From Streptacidiphilus anmyonensis (lineage in GTDB: Bacteria > Actinomycetota > Actinomycetes > Streptomycetales > Streptomycetaceae), in assembly GCF_000787855.1 (NCBI RefSeq), contig NZ_BBPQ01000063.1:1-49024 (forward strand): DNA of 49,024 nt. The letters run 5' to 3'. The number at the start of each line of letters is the position of its first letter. The stretch's first letter is position 1. The notes beneath the pieces are model-generated. The model ran no database searches and had not been told where the DNA came from. It saw only the letters and a program-made list of their open reading frames with translations. Shown here piece by piece: positions 8,072 to 16,314 of the stretch. Both the position numbers and the translations under genes were made by a program.

Positions 8072-8737
8072 TCAGGTGCCGAGGTGGTTGATCTGTGCGG
8101 TGGACCGGATGTGGGGTCCGGCGCCGTCCAGGCGGGTGGTGGCGATCATCGCGCGCCCTAGCTGCTCGGTGCTGGTCACGTAGCGGGGCGCCACGCGACG
8201 CAGCAGCGGGTAGAGTGGGGACGTGATCTTGTAGAAGAGCCGGTACCAGGTGGTGCCGGACGTCTCGCCGTGGAGGGGCTGGATCATTCCGGGGCGGAAC
8301 ATGTAGGCGCGCATGTCCATGGCCAGCAGGGCGTTCTCCGTCCGGCCCTTCACCCGGGCCCAGTAGGCGCGGCCTTGCTCCGAGCTGTCGGTTCCCTCGC
8401 CCGACACGTAGACGAAGGTCAGGTGCGGGTTGTCGCCGGCCACGACACGGGCGGCCTCGACCGTGTAGGTGTAGGTGATCAGCTCGTATTCGGCGTGGCT
8501 CTTGCCGGCTACGGATACGCCGAGGGTGTAGAAGCAGGCGTCGGCCCCGGCCAGGTCCTTCTCGAGCTGGGACAGGTCGGCGAAGTCCGCGTGGACGACC
8601 TCGCGGAGTTTGGGTTCGTTCCGGCCCAGTGGCCGGCGGACGACGGCGATGATCTCCGTCACCTGGGGGTCTTCCAGGCAGGCGCGGAGCACTCCCTGTC
8701 CGACCATGCCCGATGCGCCAAACAGGATGACCTTCAC
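8072..8737 (-). CDS. NAD(P)H-binding atypical SDR (NmrA/epimerase-like)
   Basis: About 221 residues. The Rossmann motif GASGMVG is at residues 7-13 and the segment FVYVSGEGTDSSEQG with WARVKG and RTENAL is typical of short NAD(P)-binding reductases related to HTATIP2/YbjT. A GTG at 8737 is chosen because AAGGAG lies 7 nt upstream; an upstream ATG would add 12 residues without support. It follows the TetR gene on the same strand after 61 bp, so the TetR protein probably controls it. Confidence 0.75.
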   Translation of the reverse strand: MKVILFGASGMVGQGVLRACLEDPQVTEIIAVVRRPLGRNEPKLREVVHADFADLSQLEKDLAGADACFYTLGVSVAGKSHAEYELITYTYTVEAARVVAGDNPHLTFVYVSGEGTDSSEQGRAYWARVKGRTENALLAMDMRAYMFRPGMIQPLHGETSGTTWYRLFYKITSPLYPLLRRVAPRYVTSTEQLGRAMIATTRLDGAGPHIRSTAQINHLGT

Positions 8738-8798
8738 CACGACACTCCTTCTGTTCTGGTGGTGGTTGTGCATGGCCGGTGCGGCGGCTGAGCGGTCG

Positions 8799-9365
8799 TC
8801 AGTCGACGGCGGGTTCGATGATCCGCCGGGCGGTCTCGACGACCGCCGCCCGGTGCTGGGCCAGGCGATCCGGGCCTTGGAGCTGGCCGCCTTCGTCGGC
8901 CCAGAACCAGGCTTGGGCCGCGGCCAGGACCATGGTCAGTAGGTCGTCGGGCAGCATCTCCTGGGCGAGGTCGCCGCGCTGCTGAGCCTTGGCCACGCTG
9001 GCGGTCTTACCCGCGAAGGCCTCGGCTTCGAGCCCGTCGGCATCAGGGCGTTCCAGAAGCTTCCACAGGCGCAGGCGCATGAGGTCGCGCCGGGCGACGA
9101 GGTGGTCGAAGATCGCTCCTGCGTAGCCGGGCAGGTCCTCGACGTCGAACGGCACAGCCGCGATGCCGGCCTCGACCGCCCGCCGCAGCACCTCGTCGAA
9201 CAGCTGCTCCTTGTTGCCGAAGTAGATGTAGATCATCCGCTTGTTCGCGCCGGCGTTCTCGGCGATGCGGTCCACGCGGGCGCCGGCGATGCCGTAGGCG
9301 GCGAACTCGGCGAAGGCGGCGTCGAGGATTCGGGTCTTGGTGGCGGCGGCATCGCGTGGTGGCAT
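8799..9365 (-). CDS. TetR-family transcriptional regulator (NAD-epimerase/AKR locus)
   Basis: A 188-residue protein. The N-terminal helix-turn-helix (residues about 5-50; RILDAAFAEFAAYGIAGARVDRIAENAGANKR) is followed by IYIYFGNKEQLFDEVL, the standard TetR signature, and an all-helical ligand domain. The start at 9365 is preceded by TATGGT (complement of 9372-9377) with a 6-nt gap and no ribosome-binding site, suggesting a leaderless mRNA. The dyad at 9378-9399 lies immediately upstream of this -10 element, so autorepression is likely. It leads an operon with the NAD(P)-binding protein and faces the aldo/keto reductase remnant. Confidence 0.85.
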   Translation of the reverse strand: MPPRDAAATKTRILDAAFAEFAAYGIAGARVDRIAENAGANKRMIYIYFGNKEQLFDEVLRRAVEAGIAAVPFDVEDLPGYAGAIFDHLVARRDLMRLRLWKLLERPDADGLEAEAFAGKTASVAKAQQRGDLAQEMLPDDLLTMVLAAAQAWFWADEGGQLQGPDRLAQHRAAVVETARRIIEPAVD

Positions 9366-9377
9366 GGACCAACCATA

Positions 9378-9399
9378 CAACTAACTATCCAGTTGGTTG
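9378..9399. promoter_or_regulatory. TetR operator, 22-bp near-perfect dyad
   Basis: Arms CAACTAACT (9378-9386) and AGTTGGTTG (9391-9399) match at 8 of 9 positions around ATCC. It sits next to the -10 element of the TetR gene. A related, weaker dyad CTATCCGGTTAG lies at 9431-9442, toward the former aldo/keto reductase gene. Confidence 0.7.
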
Positions 9400-9465
9400 A
9401 CATGCGGAGAGGGCGGATCTACGTTGGTATCTATCCGGTTAGTTTGGAGTTGGTCGCGATGGAAC

Positions 9466-9639
9466 TCCCCGCTGGGCCGGGGTTTCCTGTCCGGTGCCAT
9501 CACCAGCCCCGACGACTTCGCCGCCGACGACTGGCGGCGCACCGACCCCCGCTTCCGGGGCGAGAACTTCGACCGCAACCTCGACGTCGCCAAGGCGGTC
9601 AACAGCCTCGCCAGGCGAAGGGCGTCGCGCCCTCACTGA
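9466..9639 (+). pseudogene. aldo/keto reductase remnant
   Basis: A piece of about 50 codons reads PLGRGFLSGAI, then SPDDFAADDWRRTDPRFRGENF and DRNLDVAKAVNSLA. This is the conserved region after strand 7 of aldo/keto reductases (PLGRGFLTG, then DFRRTDPRFQGENF). The N-terminal two thirds, with the catalytic D/Y/K/H residues, and the C-terminus are missing. It stands where a divergent TetR target would be expected, so it is probably the deleted original target of the TetR gene. Confidence 0.7.
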
Positions 9640-9710
9640 CCCGACACTCCCGGGCTCGTGGCCGGGCACCGCCGGCCAACGCTTCTTCGATCACGAAAGA
9701 GGACACCGCA

Positions 9711-10654
9711 ATGTCGCAAGCGGCCGACCGCCTCACCCTGGGCGCCACCACGATCACCTACCTGATCGACGGCTCGGGCGACCACAACCCGGACACCATG
9801 CTGCCGGGACTGGACTGGGCGGCCCACCCCGGCTCCCTGACGCACGGCCACCTCGTGCTCACCTTCGGTGCCTTCCTCGTACGAGTCGGGGACCGAAACA
9901 TCCTGGCCGACCTCGGCATCGGCCTACTTGACATGGACATCCCTGGCCTGGCCCATGTAAAGGGAGGCCGCCTCCTCAAAAGCCTTGCCGAGCAGGGACT
10001 GTCCCCCGAAGACATCGACACCGTGGTGTACACCCATCTCCACCTGGACCACATCGGTTGGACCAGCGACGTCCCACCAACGCTGCACGGGCAGGGCGCG
10101 AACACGCCCAGCGGCCTCACATTCAGCCGCGCCCGCCATCTGATGGCCGAGCCGGAGTGGCGGCACTGGACCACCGGTGAAGGAGCCCACCAGATGGGCG
10201 GCCCCGACCCCGTGGCCACGCTGGGGCCGCTGGCTGGTGTCATCGAGTTCGTCCAGGACGGTGACACCATCGCGCCGGGCGTCACCGTCGAGGACACCGC
10301 CGGACACACCTGGCCGTCGTCGTCCGCGACCCCTCCGGCGCGAGCGCGGAGTCGGTGCTGATCGCCGGAGACATCTTCCACGCACCGGTGGAGATGGCCG
10401 AGCCGACCTGCGCCTTCTCCACCGACGTCGACCCGGACCAAGCGCGGAAGGTGCGCAGCCGCATCCTCGGGCGCCCCGACACCATCATCGCCGCCGGCCA
10501 CTTCACCGACGGCGTCTTCGGCTGCGTCACCCCTGCTGGCATCGCCTACACCTGGACCCCTGTCACCCACGCACCAGGGGACCGGATGACCAACCCGCGC
10601 GTCTGCCCGGCGGCTCCGACGGAGCCTCATACCGTACGGATCACCGGGCCCTGA
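9711..10654 (+). pseudogene. metallo-beta-lactamase-fold hydrolase, broken by a 10-nt deletion
   Basis: The first 200 residues have the MBL fold: THLHLDH (HxHxDH metal site) at about 107-113, with ADLGIG and EWRHW typical of the quorum-quenching lactonase-like branch. At about 10310 the frame is lost inside AGHT. The intact paralogue at 39783 has LPGHTPGHIGI here, and the downstream part (LAVVVRDPSGASAESVLIAGDIFHAP to the end at 10654) resumes in another frame. Comparison suggests loss of about 10 nt between repeated CAC triplets. As written the product stops at 10361 and lacks the C-terminal metal ligands. It is probably inactive. Confidence 0.8.
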
Positions 10655-10699
10655 CCACTGACACCCGATCCAAAGCACCCGATTTCGAACGGAGACGCC

Positions 10700-11170
10700 A
10701 TGTCCTCCCACGCACGGATCACGGAGCAGGAAGCCGCCGACCGGCTGGCCATCCGCGGGCTCGTCGACGCCTACGCCCACTGCGCCGACCGCCGCGACGC
10801 GAAGGGCCAGATGGCCCTGTTCACCGAGGACACCCACTTCCTCGTGTACATGGACGCCACCGCTGCCGAACCCACCCAGGAACTGAACGGCCGTGACTCC
10901 CTGGCCCCGGTCTTCGACAACCTGAACACCTACCAGGCCACCACCCACTTCAACGGCCAGAGCACCGTCACCCTCGACGGCGACCGCGCCACCGGCGAGA
11001 GCTACTGCATCGCCCACCACATCTCCCGCGACGAGCCCCCGCAGCGCACCATCATGATCGCCTCCATGCGCTACCTCGACCAGTTCGTCAAGCAGGCTGA
11101 CGGCAACTGGTACTTCGCCGAACGCCGCCTGATGGTCGACTGGACCGAGACCCGCCCCTGCTCCCCCTGA
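10700..11170 (+). CDS. SnoaL_4/NTF2-like protein
   Basis: A 156-residue protein of the larger SnoaL_4 type: ADRLAIRGLVDAYAHCADRRDAKGQMALF, then the FTEDTHFLVYMD turn, a central sheet and the C-terminal WYFAERRLMVDWTETR. Relatives include ring-hydroxylating dioxygenase beta-like and scytalone dehydratase-like proteins. CGGAGACG precedes the ATG. It lies between the broken MBL gene and an SDR gene on the same strand. A 19-residue copy of its C-terminal segment remains at 13222-13278. Confidence 0.75.
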   Translation: MSSHARITEQEAADRLAIRGLVDAYAHCADRRDAKGQMALFTEDTHFLVYMDATAAEPTQELNGRDSLAPVFDNLNTYQATTHFNGQSTVTLDGDRATGESYCIAHHISRDEPPQRTIMIASMRYLDQFVKQADGNWYFAERRLMVDWTETRPCSP

Positions 11171-11351
11171 GCACCACCGCCGAGGACGCCGCCCCGCCCA
11201 GCCCCGCCTCCGGCCGCCCCTTCTAGCAACGGCTGGAGCCGCCCCCCAGGACGCGGCATCGGCGACGGCGCGGATCTGGCCCCGGGCCGTCGGACCAGCA
11301 GGCGTCGCGCACAACGGCTGCGACTCGCACCACAGTGAAGGACTCATCCCC

Positions 11352-12170
11352 ATGAGCAAGACCTGGTTCATCACCGGAACCTCCCGCGGCTTCGGCCGTG
11401 TCTGGACCGAGGCGGCTCTCGCCCGCGGCGACAAGGTCGCTGCCACGGCCCGCAACACCGATTCCCTCAAGGACCTCGCCGAACGATATGGCGACGCCCT
11501 ACTGCCCCTCGCGCTCGACGTCACCGACCGCGCCGCCGCCTTCGCTGCCGTCCAGGAGGCGCACCGCCACTTCGGCCACCTGGACGTGGTGGTCAACAAC
11601 GCGGGCTACGGCCACTCCGGCTTCATCGAGGAGCTGACGGAGCAGGAGGTCCGCGCGCAGTTGGAGACCAACCTGTTCGGCGCCCTGTGGGTGACCCAGG
11701 CCGCCATCCCGCTCCTGCGCGAGCAGGGCAGCGGCCATTTCCTGCAGGTCTCCAGCGTCGGCGGCGTGGCGGCCTTCCCCGGCCTCGGCGCCTACCACGC
11801 CTCCAAGTGGGGACTGGAGGGCTTCTCCGATGCCCTCGCCCAGGAGGTGGCGCCGTTCGGCGTCAAGGTCACCCTCATCGAACCCGGCGGGTACGCCACC
11901 GACTGGGGCGGCGACTCCGCATCCCACTCGGAGCCGAACCCGGTCTACCAGCCGCAGCGCGACGCCATCGCCGCGCACTTCAGCTCCGTCCCACAACCCG
12001 GGCCCGAGGCCACCGTCCCCGCGGTCTTCGCGGCCGTCGACGCCGCCGAGCCGCCGCTGCGCCTGCCGCTGTCCGGCTTCGCCTACGAGATCGTCACGGA
12101 CGTCTACCGCCAGCGGCTGCAAGCCTGGAAGCAATGGCAGGCCGTCTCCTATAGCGCGGACGGCACCTGA
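11352..12170 (+). CDS. classical short-chain dehydrogenase/reductase (SDR)
   Basis: A 272-residue NAD(P)-dependent oxidoreductase. Motifs: TGTSRGFG at 8-15, NNAG at 82-85, catalytic S135, Y148 and K152 (YHASK). The extended C-terminus (about 185-272) with PGPEATVPAVFAAVDAAEPPLRLPL is typical of the group that acts on bulky alcohol or ketone substrates. Separated by 181 bp from the SnoaL-like gene and by 80 bp from the next SDR, it is probably co-transcribed with the latter. Confidence 0.85.
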   Translation: MSKTWFITGTSRGFGRVWTEAALARGDKVAATARNTDSLKDLAERYGDALLPLALDVTDRAAAFAAVQEAHRHFGHLDVVVNNAGYGHSGFIEELTEQEVRAQLETNLFGALWVTQAAIPLLREQGSGHFLQVSSVGGVAAFPGLGAYHASKWGLEGFSDALAQEVAPFGVKVTLIEPGGYATDWGGDSASHSEPNPVYQPQRDAIAAHFSSVPQPGPEATVPAVFAAVDAAEPPLRLPLSGFAYEIVTDVYRQRLQAWKQWQAVSYSADGT

Positions 12171-12250
12171 CGGCCGCCCACCCCTGGACGCACCACCCCG
12201 CGGCAGGCCCGCAGCACCCGCCGCGGGGACTCCGGAAAGGCACCATCGCC

Positions 12251-13006
12251 ATGACAGACCTGACTGGGAAAACAGCCGTGATCACCGGCTCGGCCCGAGG
12301 CATCGGGCGAGCGATCGCGCTGCGCTACGCGGGCCTCGGCGCCGACATCGTCGTCAATTACGCCTCCAGCAAGACCGCGGCCGAGGACACCGCGGCCGAG
12401 ATCGAGAAGCTCGGCCGGCAGGCGCTGACCGTCCAGGCGGACATGAACAAGGTCGCCGACATCCAGCGCCTGTTCGACGAGTCCGCCGCTCACTTCGGCA
12501 AGATCGACATAGCCATCGCCAACGCCGGAGTCGAAGAGATCGGCATCGACTTCCTCGACATCACCGAGGAGCAGTTCGACCGACTGTTCACCCTCAACAC
12601 CAAGGGCGCCTTCTTCACCCTCCAGGCCGCCGCCCGCACCATCGCGGAAAACGGCAGGATCATCTACCTGGGATCCACCGTCGTGGTCGCCCCAGTCCCC
12701 CGCGAAGCCCTCTACGGGTCGAGCAAGACCGCCGCACGCTACGCCGCGTCCATCCTGGCCCAGGAGCTGGCCGACCGAGGCGTGACGGTCAACTCGATCC
12801 TGCCGACCGGCGTCGAAGGCGCGGGCGTGTTCACGAACATCGACGACGACCACTGGGTCAAGCAAGCAGCCGCCGGCCCCGGACACATCGGCCGAAGGAT
12901 GGCACGCGTCGACGACGTCGCGGACGCCGCCGAGTACCTCGCCTCCGACCTGGCGTCCTGGCTCAGCGGCCAGAGCCTTCTCATCACCGGCGGCGCCCCC
13001 GTGTAA
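12251..13006 (+). CDS. classical SDR (FabG-like 3-oxoacyl reductase type)
   Basis: A 251-residue enzyme of the FabG/glucose dehydrogenase-like type. Motifs: TGSARGIG at 12-19, ANAG at 90-93, S142, Y155 and K159 (YGSSK), and the C-terminal SGQSLLITGGAPV where FabG members have INVDGG. VVNYASS at 35-40 suggests NADP preference. GGAAAGG lies upstream of the ATG. The 41-bp hairpin starting 14 nt after its stop closes the transcription unit. Confidence 0.85.
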   Translation: MTDLTGKTAVITGSARGIGRAIALRYAGLGADIVVNYASSKTAAEDTAAEIEKLGRQALTVQADMNKVADIQRLFDESAAHFGKIDIAIANAGVEEIGIDFLDITEEQFDRLFTLNTKGAFFTLQAAARTIAENGRIIYLGSTVVVAPVPREALYGSSKTAARYAASILAQELADRGVTVNSILPTGVEGAGVFTNIDDDHWVKQAAAGPGHIGRRMARVDDVADAAEYLASDLASWLSGQSLLITGGAPV

Positions 13007-13020
13007 CCACCCCAACGATG

Positions 13021-13061
13021 CAGCTGGTTCTCCCGATCCACAGGATCGGGAGAACCAGCTG
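13021..13061. terminator. perfect 19-bp stem hairpin
   Basis: Arms 13021-13039 and 13043-13061 are perfect 19-nt inverted copies with a 3-nt loop (ACA). It begins 14 nt after the SDR stop. There is no T-run, as is usual for streptomycete terminators. It is the strongest hairpin seen in the window. Confidence 0.75.
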
Positions 13062-13221
13062 GGCCGATCTCGCGCTTCCCGGAAACGACTGACGCCGCAG
13101 CAACTTGGCCAACAGGCGGACGGCACGGGCTCCGGACATCCGGGCGCATGGTCGACCACCGGAGCACCGGCAAGAGCTCGACCCACTCGAGCGACCGAGC
13201 GCCATCTCCTGCCGAGAGCCG

Positions 13222-13278
13222 AACGGCGTGTGGCTATTCGCCGAGCACCCAAGGGTGATCGACTGGACCAAAACCCGG
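13222..13278 (+). pseudogene. SnoaL-like C-terminal remnant
   Basis: Nineteen codons read NGVWLFAEHPRVIDWTKTR, closely matching the end of the SnoaL-like protein at 10700 (GNWYFAERRLMVDWTETR). No other part of such a gene is recognisable between 13062 and 13370, so this 300-bp stretch holds only the remnant. It suggests that a second SnoaL-like gene was lost here. Confidence 0.55.
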
Positions 13279-13370
13279 CACCCGCACGCCCGGACAGCGC
13301 GCTCAGACTCCGGGTCGGCGGTCCGGCCAGGAGCGCCACACGAACGCCAGCACTGGGGAGCTGACATCTG

Positions 13371-14615
13371 ATGAGGGACGAAGGCGTCGCCTCCGTGAGC
13401 GGGCAAACGACGCTGTGGCGGAGGGTTCGTCGCGGTCTGTGGCAGCCACCGCGCCCCCACGGCGCGCAACCACGCGAACGCGTCGTCGGCCCGCTCGAAC
13501 TCTTCTACGACCTGGTCGTGGTGGTCCTGGTCGCGCAGGCGGCCCACCACCTTGCCGGGCAGCTCACCTGGCGCGGCATCGGCGCGTACACCGCCGTTTT
13601 CGGGCTGGTGTGGATCATGTGGGCCAACGGGAGCCTGCACCACGAACTGCACGGCCGTGAGGACGCGCGCGCCCGGACCACCTTCCTGCTCCAGATCCTG
13701 GTCCTGGTCCCGCTGGGCGCCTTTATCCCCGAGGCCGACGGCGTGCTGGGCGCGGCCTTCGCGGTCACGGCGGGGATCGGGTTCGCGGTGCTGGCGCTGC
13801 TGTGGCTGCTGGCCTCGCGGGGCGACCGGCCCGAATACCGGCGTTCCAGCCGGCTCTTCGTGGCCGGGACCGTCGCGTGCGCCGTCGTCCTGGCCGCGAG
13901 CGCCCTGTTCCCCGCCGGCGTGCGGGTGTGGACCTGGGGACTGCTCGACCTCCTCTATCTGGCGGGTTTCGCCGCAGCGATCCTGCGGGCCGCGCCCGGC
14001 GTGCCAACGCTGCTGACCGTCACCGACGCGCTCATCGAACGCTTCGGGCTGCTCATCATCATCGTGCTGGGCGAGACCGTGACCGGCGTGGTCACCGGGC
14101 TCGCCGCCGAACCGGTCAATGCGCTCACCCTCGCCGTCGCCCTGACCTGCGTCGTCGTCGGGTTCGGCGCCTGGTGGACCTACTTCGACTTCGCGGGCCA
14201 CCGCGAACCCAGGTCCACACCCCGCGCCACAGCGCAGTGGATGCTCGCCCATCTGCCGCTCACCGCCGCCGTGGCCGCGATGGGCGCCGCCATGGTCGGC
14301 CTGGTCGAGCACGCGCACGCCGCCCACACCGCGGCACCCACCGCATGGGTGCTGGCGGGGGGCGCGGCGACGGTGCAGGTCGCCACCATGGTGGTCGCCG
14401 CCGCACTGGCGGCGTGGCACGGCCAGGGGCAGCTGTACCGCAGACTGTCGCGGACCTGCGCCGCAACGGCCGTAGCCTTCCTCGGCGTCGGCGCGGCCCG
14501 ACCCGCACCACTGGTCCTCGGCCTGGCGTTGGTCGCGCTCTTCAGCATCCCCTGGACGGTCGCCGTGGTGTACCGCCTGGGCCAAGAGGAGACGCCGCCA
14601 CCGTCCCCCGAGTAG
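13371..14615 (+). CDS. LtrA-family (low temperature requirement A) membrane protein, copy 1
   Basis: A 414-residue polytopic protein with about ten hydrophobic helices. Two LtrA signatures are visible: LELFYDLVVVVLVAQ at about 43-57 and IERFGLLIIIVLGETV at about 222-237. The family is widespread in actinomycetes; its biochemical role is not established. The ATG follows GGGGAG by about 10 nt. A second LtrA gene (17544-18893) lies 3 kb away in the opposite orientation, and the two are clearly diverged, not a recent duplication. Confidence 0.85.
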   Translation: MRDEGVASVSGQTTLWRRVRRGLWQPPRPHGAQPRERVVGPLELFYDLVVVVLVAQAAHHLAGQLTWRGIGAYTAVFGLVWIMWANGSLHHELHGREDARARTTFLLQILVLVPLGAFIPEADGVLGAAFAVTAGIGFAVLALLWLLASRGDRPEYRRSSRLFVAGTVACAVVLAASALFPAGVRVWTWGLLDLLYLAGFAAAILRAAPGVPTLLTVTDALIERFGLLIIIVLGETVTGVVTGLAAEPVNALTLAVALTCVVVGFGAWWTYFDFAGHREPRSTPRATAQWMLAHLPLTAAVAAMGAAMVGLVEHAHAAHTAAPTAWVLAGGAATVQVATMVVAAALAAWHGQGQLYRRLSRTCAATAVAFLGVGAARPAPLVLGLALVALFSIPWTVAVVYRLGQEETPPPSPE

Positions 14616-14739
14616 TGCAGACCGCTCTCCGGCGGCAGGGACTGCCTTTGTCCGGGCGCCGACCCCGCCCGGACGCCGCCAGCTCCACCGGAGGAAGTCC
14701 TCGTCGCGCGACAGTGGATGCCAGCGGACACCGCACCCC

Positions 14740-14782
14740 TTGGAATAGGCAGGCAGCCTGCTATGTTTGTCAGGTAGCCTGC
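14740..14782 (+). promoter_or_regulatory. promoter with tandem palindromic operators upstream of MFS gene
   Basis: TTGGAA (14740-14745) and TATGTT (14762-14767) form a promoter with a 16-bp spacer. A perfect 13-bp palindrome GCAGGCAGCCTGC (14749-14761) fills the spacer and a second copy CAGGTAGCCTGC (14771-14782) covers the start-site region, 21 bp (two helical turns) apart. This is a typical repressor layout. The MarR protein at 16946-17395 is the best candidate (inference). Confidence 0.7.
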
Positions 14783-14835
14783 GCATTTTGTCCGACAGGC
14801 GCGCCCTCGCACGCATCCAAGGGAAGGAGCCCGTC

Positions 14836-16278
14836 GTGCCCGTCGCCGATGGCACCGCCACCACCACCGAGGTGGCCCCAGCGGTCGGCCCACCCGCGCC
14901 GACGCAAAACCCCTTCGGTCGGCGCTTCGTCTCGCCGCTGTACCTCGGGGCGGCGCTCAACCCGGTCAACAGCTCGATCATCGCGACCGCGCTGGTGTCT
15001 CTCGCAGCGGCGCTGCACCTGGCGGTGGGAGACACCGCGATCCTCATCTCCAGCCTCTACCTCACCTGCGCCCTGGCCCAGCCCGCCGCGGGGCGGCTCG
15101 CCGAGGAGTTCGGACCGCGGCGGGTCTTCGTCGCGGGCATCCTGCTGGTGCTCGCGGGCGGCGTGGTCGGCTCGCTGGCCCACGCGCTGCCGCTGCTGAT
15201 CGTGGCCCGAGTGCTGGTCGGCGCGGGCACGTCGGCAGGCTATCCCTCCGCGATGCTGCTGATCCGGCGCCGAGCGCAGCGCGCCGGGCTCCAGGCCCCG
15301 CCCCGCGCGGTCCTGGGCGGGCTGGCCGTGACCGGTGCCGCCACCGTCGCCGTGGGCCCAGCCCTCGGCGGACTGCTGGTCGGCTGGTGCGGCTGGCAAG
15401 CTGCCTTCTGGATCAACATCCCGGTCGCGAGCGCCGCCCTGGTCATGGCATTCGCCTGGGTCGCTCCCGACCCGCAGCCCGTGCGGATCGGCTCGCCCCG
15501 CGCGCTCTCCGCCCGCATCGACCTGCCCGGCATGCTGCTGTTCGGCGGCTCGCTCACCACCCTCGTCGTCTTCCTCAACGCTCTTCCGCACCCCGCCTGG
15601 CCGGCCCTGGCCGCCGCGCTGCTGCTCGCCGTCGCACTGACGGCCTGGGAACTGCGCGCCACCCAGCCCTTCCTTGACGTGCGGCTGCTGGTCGCCAACG
15701 CGGCCCTGACCCGCACCTACCTGCGCAACGGGCTGACCCTGCTGGGGACGTACGTGATCCTCTACGGGCTCACCCAGTGGCTGGAGGCGGCGCGCGGCCT
15801 GTCCGCCTACCAGGCCGGGCTGGCCCTGCTGCCGACGGGTGCCCTCACCGCCGTGACCGCGCGAGCGGTGGCCCGACTCACCCGGGTCCGCCGGCCGCTG
15901 ATCGCCTGCGCTGTCCTGCTGCTGGCCGGCGCGCTGGCCATGCTCACCATCGGCACCAGCACCCCCATGGCCGTGGTCGTCGCGGTGAGCGCACTGTTCG
16001 GGATCACCTCCGGCATCGCCTCGGTCGCCAACCAGACCGTGCTCTACCAGGAATGCCCCGCCGCCACGGTAGGCACCGCCGCCGGACTGCTGCGCACCTT
16101 CGGCTACGTCGGATCGATCGCCTCCGCGGCGATCACCGGCACGGCCTTCCACCGTCACGTGACCGACACCGGCCTGCACCACATCAGCTGGGCGCTGGTC
16201 CTGATCGCCGCCCTCGTCCTCGCCATCACCGTCGGCGACCGCCGACTGGCCCGTGCCGACGCAACCCAGACCGACTGA
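14836..16278 (+). CDS. MFS multidrug efflux transporter (DHA2/EmrB-QacA-like)
   Basis: About 480 residues with some 13-14 hydrophobic segments and the DHA2 landmarks: AALNPVNSSIIATALVSL in helix 1, LAEEFGPRRVFVAG (motif A-like loop), GPALGGLL and WQAAFWINIPV (motif C region). A GTG at 14836 preceded by GGAAGGAG is the likely start; an upstream TTG reading overlaps the operator. It should export a hydrophobic small molecule by proton antiport. It precedes the isochorismatase-like gene and shares the MarR-type operator region. Confidence 0.85.
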   Translation: MPVADGTATTTEVAPAVGPPAPTQNPFGRRFVSPLYLGAALNPVNSSIIATALVSLAAALHLAVGDTAILISSLYLTCALAQPAAGRLAEEFGPRRVFVAGILLVLAGGVVGSLAHALPLLIVARVLVGAGTSAGYPSAMLLIRRRAQRAGLQAPPRAVLGGLAVTGAATVAVGPALGGLLVGWCGWQAAFWINIPVASAALVMAFAWVAPDPQPVRIGSPRALSARIDLPGMLLFGGSLTTLVVFLNALPHPAWPALAAALLLAVALTAWELRATQPFLDVRLLVANAALTRTYLRNGLTLLGTYVILYGLTQWLEAARGLSAYQAGLALLPTGALTAVTARAVARLTRVRRPLIACAVLLLAGALAMLTIGTSTPMAVVVAVSALFGITSGIASVANQTVLYQECPAATVGTAAGLLRTFGYVGSIASAAITGTAFHRHVTDTGLHHISWALVLIAALVLAITVGDRRLARADATQTD

Positions 16279-16314
16279 CCCCCGACCACCACCGCCAACG
16301 AACGAAAGACAGAC

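Noticed and set aside
12984..15047. Minus-strand open reading of 687 codons across the first LtrA gene
   Set aside because: Low-complexity Arg/Gly/Ala composition, no recognisable domain, antisense to LtrA with its clear signatures.
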